Assembly (NCBI RefSeq): GCF_018780385.1
Contig: NZ_JADMJO010000003.1
Location: 620,001-684,000 of the forward strand
Direction of reading: 5' to 3'
Length of the DNA stretch: 64,000 nucleotides
Source: Hydrogenophaga sp.
GTDB lineage: Bacteria; Pseudomonadota; Gammaproteobacteria; Burkholderiales; Burkholderiaceae_C
Shown here in pieces: positions 26,470 to 36,841 of this stretch; the first letter of the stretch is position 1; each line of letters begins with the position of its first letter. The position numbers were made by a program, and so were the translations under genes. The notes under the pieces were generated by a model, which was given only the letters and a program-made list of their open reading frames with translations, did no database searches and was not told the origin of the DNA.

Positions 26470-27180
26470 ATGGTCTTCCCGCTCAAGAACCTCCTGCTGC
26501 TGGCCCTCATGGTGGCCTCTGCCGCACTGGCCGCGGCCATCCGCCCGACCGCGAGCCTGGCCGACGAACGACCCACCATCGATCTCGCCGCCATGGTGCC
26601 CGGCGCGTTTGGAGGCTGGAGGGAACAGTTCAACGTGGCCGTGCAGATCGTGGACCCGGAGCAGCAGGCCACCATCGAGGAGATCTACACGCAGACCCTC
26701 ACGCGCAACTACGTCCACAGCGACGGCTACCGCGTGATGCTCTCCATTGCCTACGGCAAGAACCAGAGCGACAACCTTCAGCTGCACAAACCCGAGGTCT
26801 GCTACCCGGCGCAGGGCTTCAAGCTGGAGAAAGTCGAACGCGTGCCGCTCAACCTGCTCGATCAGTCCATCGCCACCACCCGCCTGGAAACCCACCTGGG
26901 GCAACGCTTCGAGCCCGTGACCTACTGGACGGTGGTGGGAGATCACATCACCACGACCGGTATCGACAAGAAGCTCACCGAGATGCGCTACGGCCTGCGC
27001 GGACGGGTGCCCGACGGCATGTTGGTTCGTGTGTCGTCGATCGACCGGGACAGCTCCCGAGCCCACCGCATCCAGGCCGAGTTTGCCGCCGCCATGGTGG
27101 CGGCCATTGCCCCTGAAAACCGCGCCCGATTCGCCGGCGTCAGTCCCACCAGCGGCGCTCGCGCCACCACCGCACCATGA
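26470..27180 (+). CDS. epsI: EpsI, exosortase B-associated protein
   Basis: 236 residues with an N-terminal membrane anchor/signal ([21 protein letters not shown]). The EpsI hallmark [13 protein letters not shown] is present with its Cys, together with [18 protein letters not shown] and [12 protein letters not shown]. In related systems EpsI is fused to or located next to the exosortase and is needed with it; its chemistry is not established. It begins 6 bp after xrtB and overlaps gmd as ATGA. Confidence 0.92.
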   Translation: MVFPLKNLLLLALMVASAALAAAIRPTASLADERPTIDLAAMVPGAFGGWREQFNVAVQIVDPEQQATIEEIYTQTLTRNYVHSDGYRVMLSIAYGKNQSDNLQLHKPEVCYPAQGFKLEKVERVPLNLLDQSIATTRLETHLGQRFEPVTYWTVVGDHITTTGIDKKLTEMRYGLRGRVPDGMLVRVSSIDRDSSRAHRIQAEFAAAMVAAIAPENRARFAGVSPTSGARATTAP

Positions 27181-28295
27181 AGAAAAAGACCGCACTCATC
27201 ACCGGCATCACCGGTCAGGACGGCTCGTACCTGGCCGAACTGCTGCTCGACAAAGGCTACGAGGTGCACGGCATCAAACGCCGCTCCTCGTCGTTCAACA
27301 CCGACCGCATCGACCACCTCTACCAGGACCCGCACGAGTCCGACCGGCGACTGGTGCTGCACTACGGCGACCTCACCGACAGCAGCAACCTGATCCGCAT
27401 CATCGGGCAGGTGAAGCCGGACGAGCTCTACAACCTCGGCGCCATGAGCCACGTGGCGGTGAGCTTCGAGAGCCCCGAATACACCGCCGACGTGGACGCC
27501 ACCGGCACGCTGCGCCTGCTCGAAGCCATCCGGTTGCTCGGCATGCAGAAAACCTGCCGCTTCTACCAGGCCTCCACCAGCGAACTGTATGGACTGGTAC
27601 AGGAAACACCGCAGAAGGAAACCACGCCGTTCTACCCGCGCAGCCCCTACGCGGTGGCCAAGCTCTACGCCTACTGGATCACGGTGAACTACCGCGAGGC
27701 CTACGGCATGTACGCCTGCAACGGCATCCTGTTCAACCACGAAAGCCCGCAGCGCGGCGAAACCTTCGTCACCCGCAAGATCACTCGCGCCATCTCGCGC
27801 ATTGCGCTGGGCCTGCAGAAATGCCTGTACCTCGGCAACATGAGCGCGCTGCGCGACTGGGGCCACGCCAAGGACTACGTGGAAATGCAGTGGCTCATGC
27901 TGCAACAGGACAAGCCGGAAGACTACGTGATCGCCACCGGCGTGCAGTACAGCGTGCGCCAGTTCGTGGAACTCGCCGCGCTCGAACTCGGCTTCACACT
28001 GGACTGGATCGGTGAAGGCAGCGACGAAGCCGGTGTGGTGGCGGCCGTGCACCGCAAAGATTTGCGCGTGCAGGTGGGCGACGTGGTGGTTCGGGTGGAC
28101 CCACGCTACTACCGCCCCACCGAAGTGGATACCCTGCTGGGCGATGCGAGCAAGGCGCGCACCCAGCTCGGCTGGACGCCCAAGATCACCCTGCCCCAGC
28201 TGGTGCAGGAGATGGTGCAGTCCGACTACCGCATGGCCCGGCGCGACGCCATGGTCAAGCTGGCCGGCTTTCCGGCTTTCGAGTTTCACGAGTGA
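27177..28295 (+). CDS. gmd: GDP-mannose 4,6-dehydratase
   Basis: 372 residues, full length. Extended SDR with the NADP-binding motif [15 protein letters not shown] and the Gmd-specific [19 protein letters not shown]. The catalytic STSELYG and YAVAK are followed by [21 protein letters not shown]. It converts GDP-mannose to GDP-4-keto-6-deoxymannose, the first step of GDP-fucose (or GDP-rhamnose/colitose) synthesis. Coupled to epsI upstream and fcl downstream by 4-bp overlaps. Confidence 0.96.
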   Translation: MKKKTALITGITGQDGSYLAELLLDKGYEVHGIKRRSSSFNTDRIDHLYQDPHESDRRLVLHYGDLTDSSNLIRIIGQVKPDELYNLGAMSHVAVSFESPEYTADVDATGTLRLLEAIRLLGMQKTCRFYQASTSELYGLVQETPQKETTPFYPRSPYAVAKLYAYWITVNYREAYGMYACNGILFNHESPQRGETFVTRKITRAISRIALGLQKCLYLGNMSALRDWGHAKDYVEMQWLMLQQDKPEDYVIATGVQYSVRQFVELAALELGFTLDWIGEGSDEAGVVAAVHRKDLRVQVGDVVVRVDPRYYRPTEVDTLLGDASKARTQLGWTPKITLPQLVQEMVQSDYRMARRDAMVKLAGFPAFEFHE

Positions 28296-28303
28296 GCCGC
28301 GCC

Positions 28304-29299
28304 ATGCACACCGACACCCGGATTTACGTGGCGGGTCACCGCGGCCTGGTGGGCTCTGCCATCGTTCGCCAGCTGCGCGCTGCCGGCCACGACAACCTGC
28401 TGCTGCGCACCCATGCCGAACTGGACCTGACCGACGGGAACGCCACGCGCGATTTTTTCGCGCAAGAGCGACCCGAGTGCGTGTTCCTCGCGGCCGCCCG
28501 CGTGGGTGGCATCCAGGCCAACCAGCGCTACCCTGCCGACTTCGTGCGGGACAACCTGCTGATCCAGACCAACGTGATCCACGAGGCCTGGCGCGCCGGT
28601 GTGCAGCGCCTGCTGTTCCTCGGATCGAGCTGCATCTACCCGCGCCTGGCACCGCAGCCCATGCAGGAGAGTGATCTGCTCACCGGGCCACTGGAGCCGA
28701 CCAACCGGCCCTACGCCCTGGCCAAGATCGCGGGCATCGAGATGTGCTGGAGCTACAACCGCCAGCACGGCACGCGTTTCCTGGCGGCCATGCCCACCAA
28801 CCTCTACGGCCCGGGTGACAACCACGACCTTGACAACAGCCACGTCATCCCGGCGCTGCTGCGCAAGTTTCACGAGGCGCGGGTGCTCGGTCGCTCCAGC
28901 GTCACGGTGTGGGGCAGCGGTGAGCCGCGCCGCGAGTTCATGCACAGCGACGACATGGCCGGCGCCTGTGTCTTCCTCATGAACCTGCCCGAAACCACCT
29001 TCGACGCACTGCTCGGCAGTGACGAAGCCATCACCGGCCGATTCGAGCCCCCGCTCATCAACGTCGGCGTGGGCCATGACATCAGCATCCGCGAACTGGC
29101 CGAGACCGTGCGTGAGGTCACCGGCTACCAGGGCGAGATCGTCTACGACCGCAGCAAGCCCGACGGCACGCCGCGCAAGCTGATGGATGTGTCCTGCCTC
29201 AACGCGCTGGGCTTCCAGGCCAGCGTCTCCCTGCGGGAAGGCCTGCGCCGCACACTCGCGGACGCGCCCTACGCGTGCGCGCAGGCCAGCCCCGCATGA
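28304..29299 (+). CDS. fcl: GDP-L-fucose synthase
   Basis: 331 residues from the ATG at 28304; a GTG at 28292 that overlaps the gmd stop as GTGA is an equally possible coupled start. Signature blocks: [49 protein letters not shown], the YALAK catalytic pair and [25 protein letters not shown]. It performs the epimerisation and reduction that yield GDP-L-fucose. With gmd this predicts fucose in the exported polysaccharide. Confidence 0.95.
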   Translation: MHTDTRIYVAGHRGLVGSAIVRQLRAAGHDNLLLRTHAELDLTDGNATRDFFAQERPECVFLAAARVGGIQANQRYPADFVRDNLLIQTNVIHEAWRAGVQRLLFLGSSCIYPRLAPQPMQESDLLTGPLEPTNRPYALAKIAGIEMCWSYNRQHGTRFLAAMPTNLYGPGDNHDLDNSHVIPALLRKFHEARVLGRSSVTVWGSGEPRREFMHSDDMAGACVFLMNLPETTFDALLGSDEAITGRFEPPLINVGVGHDISIRELAETVREVTGYQGEIVYDRSKPDGTPRKLMDVSCLNALGFQASVSLREGLRRTLADAPYACAQASPA

Positions 29300-29330
29300 A
29301 CACCCGGCTCGCCCACACACGAGGCCGCCG

Positions 29331-30368
29331 GTGAGCGCACTCGGACACACGGTTCTGTACCTGGGCCCCAAGAGCGGGACCTGTCTGGACCGCGCCAACG
29401 CCCTGCGCCGCATCGGCTGCACGGTGGAACACATCGACCTGCGCAGCCTGCTGCCCCAGCACCGGTGGGTAGACCGCTGGGCGTGGCATGTGGGTGGCCA
29501 CTGGTTTTCGGCACTCGTTGCCAAGGGTCTGGTGCGCACGTTGGAACACAAGCGGTTCGACTTGTGCCATGTGGACGGCGGCGAGTGGGTTACGCCCACC
29601 GTGCTGAAAATATTGCGTGATCACGCCGAACGTGTCGTGAACTACAACATCGACGACCCCACCGGGCCACGCGACGGCGCACGCTTCACCGCCTACCGGC
29701 AGTCGGTCGGTTTGTACGACTTGCTGGCCGTGGTGCGCGAAGACAACCTGCCCGAACTGGAAGCGCTCGGTGCGCACAACGCCGTGCGCGTGTACCGCAG
29801 CGCCGACGAAGTCAATCACGCACCGCGCACACTCACGGTCAGCCAACGCCTGGCATGGATGTCCGAGGTATTGTTTCTGGGCAGCTGGTTCCCGGAGCGC
29901 GGCCCGTTTCTGCGTGACTTGATCCGGTTGGGTGTGCCGCTGACGATTCGTGGTCCGAACTGGCACAAGGCTCCCGAATGGTCCGAGCTGAAACCGCATT
30001 GGGCCGGAGGGGCCATTGGAGGCGACCAATACGCGATGGCCATTCAGTGCTCGCGGGTCAACCTGGGACTGCTCTCGCGAGAAAACCGCGACCAGCACAC
30101 GACCCGTTCACTGGAAATTCCGTCGCTGGGTGGGCTGCTGTGCGCCGAGCGAACGCATGAGCACATGGCCATGTATGAAGAAGGCGTGGAAGCTCTTTTC
30201 TGGAGCAACGCTGAAGAGTGCGCTGCCACTTGCCTGCAAGTGCTTGGCGACGAGCCGCGCCGTGTCCGAATCGCCCAGGCCGGCCATGAGCGCTTCAAGC
30301 AAAGCGACCACCGCAACGAAGCGGTGATGCGCTTGCTGCTGGAAGCGGTGGAAGCGGTGGCCCAATGA
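29331..30368 (+). CDS. CgeB-like glycosyltransferase
   Basis: 345 residues from the GTG at 29331, which has GAGG about ten bases upstream; the longer open frame overlaps fcl in another frame. GT-B-like pattern without a signal peptide: LYLGPKSGTCLDRANAL, VNYNIDDPTGPRD in the middle, and a C-terminal SRENRDQHTTRSLEIPSLGGLLCAERTHEHMAMYEEGVEALFW, the sugar-nucleotide-binding block of the CgeB / Glyco_trans_1_2 group. Donor and acceptor are unknown. Confidence 0.8.
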   Translation: MSALGHTVLYLGPKSGTCLDRANALRRIGCTVEHIDLRSLLPQHRWVDRWAWHVGGHWFSALVAKGLVRTLEHKRFDLCHVDGGEWVTPTVLKILRDHAERVVNYNIDDPTGPRDGARFTAYRQSVGLYDLLAVVREDNLPELEALGAHNAVRVYRSADEVNHAPRTLTVSQRLAWMSEVLFLGSWFPERGPFLRDLIRLGVPLTIRGPNWHKAPEWSELKPHWAGGAIGGDQYAMAIQCSRVNLGLLSRENRDQHTTRSLEIPSLGGLLCAERTHEHMAMYEEGVEALFWSNAEECAATCLQVLGDEPRRVRIAQAGHERFKQSDHRNEAVMRLLLEAVEAVAQ

Positions 30369-31666
30369 GCCGAGCCATGCACCAGCGCGTGCTCGCCGCC
30401 ATGGGCGCCCACTCGATGGGCATGGCCATCACGGTCGGTATCCAGCTCGCCTCGCTGCCCCTGTTTCTGGCCGTCTGGGACACCGCTGCATACGGCATGT
30501 GGCTGCTCATCTCGGCCCTGCCCGCCTACCTGGCGATGGCGGATGCGGGCATGGTCACAGCGGCTGGCAACCGCATGACGATGGCAATGGGTGCAGGCGA
30601 CAACGCGCTGGCCAACCGGATTTTCCAGAGCGCACAGGTGTTCATGCTCATCGTCTGTGCGACCCTGGGCGCACTGGTCTTGCCCGTGATCTGGTGGTCA
30701 CCCTGGCCAGCAGATGCCACGGTGGACCAGCGCATCGCCTTGGTGGCCCTGACGGCCAGCGTGCTGGTGTCGTTTGCCGGCGGGCTTTCCGAGCAGGTCT
30801 TCAAGGCCTCCCACCGGTATGCACTGGGCACCCTCCTGGGCAACCTGACCCGCCTCGGGGAGTGGGCGGGCTGGATGATCGGCTTGTTGATGTTCGGCTC
30901 CTTCAGCGCGGTGGCGGTGGGCGGTTTGACCTTGCGTGTGGTCGGGACCCTGCTGACCATGGCTGTGGCCAGCCACGACGCCCATGGCATGCGTTGGGGC
31001 CTGCGCGGCGCGACCCGCGATACCGTGCGACAGATGATCCGGCCCGCCGCGGCGTTCATGGCCTTCCCCTTGGCCAACGCGTTGAGCTTTCAGGGCGTGA
31101 CCCTGCTGGTGGGCGCCATGTTGGGACCCGTGGCGGTCGCGGTGTTCAGCACCTACCGCACCCTGGCACGCACAGCGGTGCAGGTGACTGCCATGTTCAG
31201 TCACTCCCTGTGGCCGGAGTTCTCCCGCTTGTTCGGGCAGGGCTCACTGACCGAACTCAGGAAACTGGCCGAGCGCGGTGGCTGGCTGAGCGCAGCCCAG
31301 GTGGTGGTGCTGTGTGGTGGGCTGTATCTCGCCTCGCCATTGCTGTTGCAAGCCTGGACACACGGCAAGATTGCATTCGACCCCGCGGTCATGGGGCTGC
31401 TGACCGCCTATGCGGCTGTCGGGGGTCTCTGGCACGTGCCTCGCGTGCTGCTGATGTCGACCAACCAGCATGGCGCTCTGGCCTTGTGGACCGTGCTGGC
31501 CAGCGCCATGTGCGTGACCCTCACCGCCTGGCTTGCACCTTCCAGGGGCTTGAACGGTGTGGGTTGCGCCATGCTGTTGAGCGAATTGCTGGTTGCCGGA
31601 GCTTGCGTCGTGCTGGCTCTGCGCGCACTGGGACATCGCGGTTTGGCGTCGACGGTGATGCCATGA
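30365..31666 (+). CDS. Wzx-like polysaccharide flippase
   Basis: 433 residues with about twelve membrane helices and no signal peptide, typical length for MATE/Wzx-type lipid-linked oligosaccharide flippases. N-terminal pattern (GMAITVGIQLASLPLFLAVWDTAAYGMWLLI) matches the polysaccharide biosynthesis protein family. It probably moves undecaprenyl-linked repeat units across the inner membrane. Overlaps both neighbours as ATGA. Confidence 0.85.
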   Translation: MSRAMHQRVLAAMGAHSMGMAITVGIQLASLPLFLAVWDTAAYGMWLLISALPAYLAMADAGMVTAAGNRMTMAMGAGDNALANRIFQSAQVFMLIVCATLGALVLPVIWWSPWPADATVDQRIALVALTASVLVSFAGGLSEQVFKASHRYALGTLLGNLTRLGEWAGWMIGLLMFGSFSAVAVGGLTLRVVGTLLTMAVASHDAHGMRWGLRGATRDTVRQMIRPAAAFMAFPLANALSFQGVTLLVGAMLGPVAVAVFSTYRTLARTAVQVTAMFSHSLWPEFSRLFGQGSLTELRKLAERGGWLSAAQVVVLCGGLYLASPLLLQAWTHGKIAFDPAVMGLLTAYAAVGGLWHVPRVLLMSTNQHGALALWTVLASAMCVTLTAWLAPSRGLNGVGCAMLLSELLVAGACVVLALRALGHRGLASTVMP

Positions 31667-32823
31667 AAGTTGCGTTGTCGGTGATCGGGAAGTTCCACAC
31701 TTTTGATCTGGCACGTGAACTGCACGCGCATGGGGCGCTGGCGGTCGTGCTCACTGGGTATCCGCGCTTCAAACTGCGCGCGGAGCGCTTGCCCGACGCC
31801 TCGATCCGCACCTTCCCCTGGGTACAAGCCCCCTACATGGCCAACCCGATCAAGTCGCGAATGCCTCGTGGCTTGATCAGGGAATGGGAAAACCTGGCTG
31901 CCACCACCTTCGGGCGTTGGACGGCACACGCGCTGCCTGAGTGCGACGTGTATGTGGGTCTTTCAGGCAGTGGATTCAAGGCGGGGCAGATGCAACAGGC
32001 TCGGGGTGGACGCTATGTCTGCGACCGGGGTTCTTCTCATATCAAAGTGCAGGACACCTTGCTCCGCGAAGAGCACACGGAGTGGGGGCTGCCGTTTGAA
32101 GGCATCGACCATCGCGCCATTGAGCGCGAAGAGGCGGAATACGCGTTGGCGGACTGCATCACGGTGCCGTCCGGATTCGCGTACCGGTCGTTCGTGGATC
32201 AAGGCGTTGCGTCCGAAAAGATGCGCTTGCTGCCGTACGGCGTCAACCTGTCCCGCTTTGCGCCTTGCGGCACCCCTGATCCAGCGCGTTTTGATCTGTT
32301 GTTCGTTGGCGCGATGAGTCTGCAGAAGGGTGTTCCTTACCTGTTGCAGGCTTTCAAACGGGTTCGACACTCCGGAAAGTCACTCACGTTCGCCGGGGCC
32401 GTCGCGCCACAACTCATCGCACTCATGAAGGTGCGTGGCCTGTGGTCGGATGACATCCGTGTGCTGGGCCACGTGCCGCAGGCCGAACTCAAACAAGTCA
32501 TGAGCCAAAGCCACGTTCTTGTTCTGCCCAGCGTTCAGGAAGGGCTTGCCATGGTCATGGCCCAGGCCATGGCCTGTGGTTGCCCCGTGATAGCCAGCGA
32601 AAACACCGGTGCACGCGACCTGTTTGACGACGGACAGGAAGGGTTCATCGTCCCCGTCCGCAACCCACAGGCGCTCACCGAACGGCTGCAACGCCTTGCA
32701 GATGAACCGGACTTGCGCATGCGCATGAGTGCACAAGCGCTGGAGCGCGTCAAACGCATGGGTGGGTGGCGAGACTATGGCCAACGTGCCTTGAGCACCT
32801 ACCAAGCCTTGGTGCACTCATGA
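31663..32823 (+). CDS. Glycosyltransferase, GT4-like
   Basis: 386 residues from the ATG at 31663 (ATGA overlap with the flippase stop). GT-B features: KVALSVIGKFHTFDLARELHAHGAL at the N-terminus, LLPYGVNLSRF, LLFVGAMSLQKGVPYLLQAF, then the EX7E-type block LPSVQEGLAMVMAQAMACGCPVIASENTGARDLF. The open frame extends far upstream through the flippase gene, but that part is out-of-frame coding DNA and not protein. The linkage is not predictable. Confidence 0.88.
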   Translation: MKVALSVIGKFHTFDLARELHAHGALAVVLTGYPRFKLRAERLPDASIRTFPWVQAPYMANPIKSRMPRGLIREWENLAATTFGRWTAHALPECDVYVGLSGSGFKAGQMQQARGGRYVCDRGSSHIKVQDTLLREEHTEWGLPFEGIDHRAIEREEAEYALADCITVPSGFAYRSFVDQGVASEKMRLLPYGVNLSRFAPCGTPDPARFDLLFVGAMSLQKGVPYLLQAFKRVRHSGKSLTFAGAVAPQLIALMKVRGLWSDDIRVLGHVPQAELKQVMSQSHVLVLPSVQEGLAMVMAQAMACGCPVIASENTGARDLFDDGQEGFIVPVRNPQALTERLQRLADEPDLRMRMSAQALERVKRMGGWRDYGQRALSTYQALVHS

Positions 32824-34472
32824 ACGCCAACGACGTTCCAGACCGCGCCGGGAATCATCGGCCCTTGACGCAACAAGCAGCCTACCTGAGCAACGGCCGT
32901 CTGATCCTGTTGGGGTTGATGGGACTGGCATTGCTCGCCCTGCTCGCGCAGATGGGCATTGCCTTCACATCCGAAAACGTCGCATCAGCCAGCATCGTCT
33001 TTGCCTCGACGACCGCCATGCTGCTGTACCTCCTGTGGACACCCGCGCTCCAGACACACCCGCTGTCCACCTTCGCGGTGTTCGGCTTCTGCGTCACCTC
33101 CCAGTTCGGCGCCTTGCTGGGTCAGACCCTGTACTGGACACCACTGGCCGACAACCTGCGCCAGCCCATCGCCACGTTCGCCCTGCTCGCCGCATTTCAG
33201 GCGCTGGCCATGGTCGCCCACACGGGCCACCGCTGGCTGATGCCTGCGCCCGAAGCGCAGCGCGGTTCGCTGCCGCGCCAACTCCTGCACAAGGCGGGTC
33301 TGTACAACACACCGAGCACGGGTGTGCTGTGGTTCATGGGCTATGTCGGGTTGCTGGCGTTCCTGTTGGGCTCGGGCCGCGAAGGCACCTTTGGCAAGGC
33401 CATGCACGGGTTGGCGTTCATCACCTGGGCGCCGTTCCTCATCCCCATGTACCTGATCCAGTTTGGCGATGCCTACAGCAGCTTTCGCCGGCAGTGGCCC
33501 TACCTGGCGGTCTTTGCCGGTCTGGTGGTGCTGTTGGGGCTGGCGGCCAACGCGCGGCAGGTGATGCTCTCCGGCTTCGTCACCATCGCGCTGTTTGCGC
33601 TGCTGGGCGCGATGCGCAGCACCAACAAGGTGTCTGGAAAGCGGGTGCTCAAGCTCGGCGTTCTGGGCCTGGTGCTCGCGGGCCTGGCGATCCCGCTGAG
33701 CGATCTCGCCACCGCCATGGTGGTGGCACGCAAGGTGCGCAGCAACGTGTCGGCGGTGCAGATGGTTCAGGAGACGCTCTATTACTTCCAGCGGCCCGAG
33801 GCGCTGGCCGAGCAGAACGAGGATCAACGCAACGCCACGCTGGGCAAATACGACGAGTACTACTTCGAGAACCCGTTGCTGGCGCGGCTCGTCGAGACCA
33901 AGTTCCACGACAACTCGCTGTACTTCGTCTCCACCTTCACCCAGAGCGACGCCGATCTGCTGACAGAGACGACGGTGGACCTGTTCTGGGCCATCCTGCC
34001 CGACCCGGTCATCAAGCGCCTGGGTGTGAACATCGACAAGAAGTCACTGGAGTTCTCCATGGGCGACTACCTGAGCCACCTCAGCCAGGGCGCGCCTCTG
34101 GGCAGCCGCCGCACCGGCTCCATGCTGGCGCAGGGCGTGGCGCTGCTGGGTGTCGGCTTTGCCGTGCTCTACATCGCCTTTTGCCTGGTCGCATTCACCA
34201 TGATGGACCTGCTCTCGTTCCGCAACCGCAGCGGGCAGGTGGTGCTGTCGGCCGTGGGCATGCTGGCCGTGTGGCGGCTGTTCCAGTACGGCGTCACCTC
34301 GGAATCACTTCAGGCCTGGGTCAGCGGCATGCTGCGCACCATCCCGCAGAACATCGTGTTGTTCTTGCTGGTGGCGGCGGTGGCCCGCAGCCTCGGCATG
34401 TTTTTCGGCGGGGGTTCACGCGGCGAGCGCGGTCCTCTGCACCGGGCCACCGGCCTGCACACCTCGAGTTGA
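32820..34472 (+). CDS. Large membrane protein, candidate Wzy polymerase
   Basis: 550 residues from the ATG at 32820 (ATGA overlap). About ten to twelve membrane helices interrupted by a large polar segment (~residues 310-425, including ETLYYFQRPEALAEQNED and NNDS-type acidic stretches), which is the shape of O-antigen/EPS polymerases. Sequence conservation in Wzy is too low for direct recognition. The assignment rests on topology and on the position between glycosyltransferases and after the flippase. Confidence 0.6.
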   Translation: MNANDVPDRAGNHRPLTQQAAYLSNGRLILLGLMGLALLALLAQMGIAFTSENVASASIVFASTTAMLLYLLWTPALQTHPLSTFAVFGFCVTSQFGALLGQTLYWTPLADNLRQPIATFALLAAFQALAMVAHTGHRWLMPAPEAQRGSLPRQLLHKAGLYNTPSTGVLWFMGYVGLLAFLLGSGREGTFGKAMHGLAFITWAPFLIPMYLIQFGDAYSSFRRQWPYLAVFAGLVVLLGLAANARQVMLSGFVTIALFALLGAMRSTNKVSGKRVLKLGVLGLVLAGLAIPLSDLATAMVVARKVRSNVSAVQMVQETLYYFQRPEALAEQNEDQRNATLGKYDEYYFENPLLARLVETKFHDNSLYFVSTFTQSDADLLTETTVDLFWAILPDPVIKRLGVNIDKKSLEFSMGDYLSHLSQGAPLGSRRTGSMLAQGVALLGVGFAVLYIAFCLVAFTMMDLLSFRNRSGQVVLSAVGMLAVWRLFQYGVTSESLQAWVSGMLRTIPQNIVLFLLVAAVARSLGMFFGGGSRGERGPLHRATGLHTSS

Positions 34473-34475
34473 GCC

Positions 34476-35678
34476 ATGCGCATCGTGCTGTTCACCCACC
34501 CACCGTTCATGGCTTCTCAAAGCATGCCGCGCTTTGCGCGCATGCTGCAGCAGGCATACCAGGAGCGCGGCCACGAGGTGCACCTGTGGGCACCCCAACC
34601 GCTGGTACACCGCTGGGTGCCGGCCGGGCGCTGGTCCAAGTGGGCAGGCTACATCGACCAATACCTGCTGTTCCCGCTGCGGGTGCGTCGTGAGGTGGCA
34701 AAACAACCGGCAGACACCCTGTTCGTGATGGCCGATCAGGCCCTCGGGCCTTGGGTTCCACGGGTCAAGCACCGGGCGTTGGTGGTGCATGTGCACGACC
34801 TGCTGGCCCTGCGCTCGGCGCTGGGCGAAGTGCCGCAGAACCCCACCGGATTCACCGGACGCCTCTACCAGCGCTACATCCGTTGGGGCTTTGCTCAAGC
34901 GCGCCATTTCATCTGCACCTCACAGCGCACCCGCAGCGACCTGCAGCGAGTGGGCGGCGTGGCGCCGGACACCGCCGAGGTGGTCTACAACGGACTCAAC
35001 CAGCGCTTTGCGCGCACACCCTCTGCCACGGCGAGGTCCTTGCTGCGAGTGGCCGGCCTGCCTGTGCCTGACGACGGCCTGCTGCTGCATGTGAGCGGCA
35101 ACCAGTGGTACAAAAACGTGATCGGCATCCTGCACATCTACGCGCGTTATGCCGCCGGTCAGGCCCATCCCCTGCCGTTGTGGCTGGTGGGTGTTCCGCA
35201 AACCGACGCGGTGCGCGCCGCGCTGGCCGCCGTGCCGCCTCAAGGCAAGGTGCACTTTCTCTACGGCATCGACCACGCCCTTCTGCAGGCCGCGTACTCG
35301 CTGGCCAGGGCCTTCCTGTTTCCCAGCCTGGCCGAAGGGTTCGGCTGGCCGATCGTGGAGGCCCAGGCCTGTGGTTGTCCGGTGATCACCACCGACGACT
35401 CGCCCATGAACGAGATCGGCGGCCCGAACGCGGTGTACCTCCCCCTGCTCGGCCCCGATGACGACCGGCGGGCGTGGGCTGCCCAGGGCGCGACCGCGCT
35501 GAACACCCTGCTGTGCGAGCCGGCACAGGCGGCCGCGGAGCGGGCTGCGGCCTGCGTGGCCTGGTCCCGGCGCTTCGAGGCAAACCTCGTCATCGATCAG
35601 TACCTGCAGGTCTACCAACGCGTGCTCACCAGCCACCTCACCCCCATCGATCGGGCTCTGGCCCGGGCTTCCACATGA
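34476..35678 (+). CDS. Glycosyltransferase, GT4 family
   Basis: 400 residues. GT-B type: N-terminal MRIVLFTHPPFMASQSMPRF, VVYNGLNQRF, LLHVSGNQWYKNVIGIL, and the donor-binding block LFPSLAEGFGWPIVEAQACGCPVITTDDSPMNEIGG containing the E-x7-E pair. It starts 3 bp after the Wzy-like stop and overlaps the next gene as ATGA. A cytoplasmic enzyme acting on the lipid-linked repeat; donor unknown. Confidence 0.9.
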   Translation: MRIVLFTHPPFMASQSMPRFARMLQQAYQERGHEVHLWAPQPLVHRWVPAGRWSKWAGYIDQYLLFPLRVRREVAKQPADTLFVMADQALGPWVPRVKHRALVVHVHDLLALRSALGEVPQNPTGFTGRLYQRYIRWGFAQARHFICTSQRTRSDLQRVGGVAPDTAEVVYNGLNQRFARTPSATARSLLRVAGLPVPDDGLLLHVSGNQWYKNVIGILHIYARYAAGQAHPLPLWLVGVPQTDAVRAALAAVPPQGKVHFLYGIDHALLQAAYSLARAFLFPSLAEGFGWPIVEAQACGCPVITTDDSPMNEIGGPNAVYLPLLGPDDDRRAWAAQGATALNTLLCEPAQAAAERAAACVAWSRRFEANLVIDQYLQVYQRVLTSHLTPIDRALARAST

Positions 35679-36841
35679 AAATCCTGCACGTGATCTCGTC
35701 AGCCAACCCGGCGGGCGGTGGCCCCATCGAAGGTGTGCGCAACCTAGGGCAGCGCATGCTGGAACTGGGCCACACCACCGAGCTGGTGACGATGGACGAC
35801 CCCGCCGAGCGCTGGCTGGAAAACGCGCCGCAACCCGTGCACGCGCTGGGCCCGGTGCGTACCGGTTACGGCCTGAACCGGCGCCTGCTGCCATGGCTCA
35901 GGTTGCATGCCGCGCACTATGACTTCGTCATCGTCAACGGCATCTGGCAGTACCACAGCTTTGCCACCTGGCGCGCGCTGACACGTCTCAAACGTCCCTA
36001 TGCGGTGTTCACGCACGGCATGCTCGATCCCTGGTTCAAGCGCGCCTACCCGCTCAAGCATCTGAAAAAGTGGCTGTACTGGCCGTGGGCGGAGTACCGG
36101 GTTCTGCGCGACGCCTCGGCGGTTTTGTTCACCTGCGAAGACGAACGCGTACTGGCTCGCGATTCGTTCTGGCTCTACCGGGCGCGCGAGCAGGTGGTGA
36201 CCTACGGCACACGCCCGCCGCCCGTCGACAAGGCTGCGCTGGCCGCGCGCTTCCTCGCCGAATACCCCGGACTGCAGGGCAAGCGGGTGCTGCTCTTCCT
36301 GAGCCGTATCCAGGAAAAGAAGGGCTGCGACCTGCTGATCAGCGCCTTCGCCGACGTGGCCGCGCAAACACCGGACCTGCATCTCGTGATGGCCGGCCCC
36401 GACCAGAGCGGCTGGATGACTGCCTTGAAGACCCAGGCCACGCAACTCGGCGTGGCCGATCGCATTCACTGGCCCGGCATGCTGCAGGGGGACATCAAGT
36501 GGGGCGCGTTCCACGCGGCCGAGGCCTTCGTGCTGCCCTCGCACCAGGAGAATTTCGGCATCGCCGTGGCCGAGGCCCTGGGCTGCGGCCTGCCGGTGCT
36601 GATCTCCAACAAGGTGAACATCTGGCGCGAAATCGAAACCGCTGGCGCCGGCCTGGTGGCGGATGACACCGTTGATGGCACGCGCTCGCTGCTGACCCGC
36701 TGGCTGGCACTGGGGCCGGCGGCGCGCGCGGACATGTCGCGGGCCGCCAGTCAACTGTTCAGCAACCGGTTCACGGTGAGCGCCATGGCCGAAAGCCTGT
36801 TGCGCGTGATCAACCAGCAAGCCTCAAAGGCCGTCCCATGA
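35675..36841 (+). CDS. Glycosyltransferase, GT4 family
   Basis: 388 residues from the ATG at 35675. The N-terminus MKILHVISSANPAGGGPIEGVRNL has the Gly-rich loop of GT4 enzymes, and LLFLSRIQEKKGCDLLISAF and VLPSHQENFGIAVAEALGCGLPVLISNKVNIWREI form the donor site. NGIWQYHSFATWRAL and FTHGMLDPWFKR resemble glycosyltransferases of colanic-acid-like clusters. Overlaps both neighbours by 4 bp. Confidence 0.9.
   Translation: MKILHVISSANPAGGGPIEGVRNLGQRMLELGHTTELVTMDDPAERWLENAPQPVHALGPVRTGYGLNRRLLPWLRLHAAHYDFVIVNGIWQYHSFATWRALTRLKRPYAVFTHGMLDPWFKRAYPLKHLKKWLYWPWAEYRVLRDASAVLFTCEDERVLARDSFWLYRAREQVVTYGTRPPPVDKAALAARFLAEYPGLQGKRVLLFLSRIQEKKGCDLLISAFADVAAQTPDLHLVMAGPDQSGWMTALKTQATQLGVADRIHWPGMLQGDIKWGAFHAAEAFVLPSHQENFGIAVAEALGCGLPVLISNKVNIWREIETAGAGLVADDTVDGTRSLLTRWLALGPAARADMSRAASQLFSNRFTVSAMAESLLRVINQQASKAVP

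Noticed and set aside
30499-31662. Upstream extension of the glycosyltransferase frame through the flippase gene
   Set aside because: This is the flippase coding DNA read in another frame; the glycosyltransferase has a proper ATG at 31663 in an ATGA overlap.
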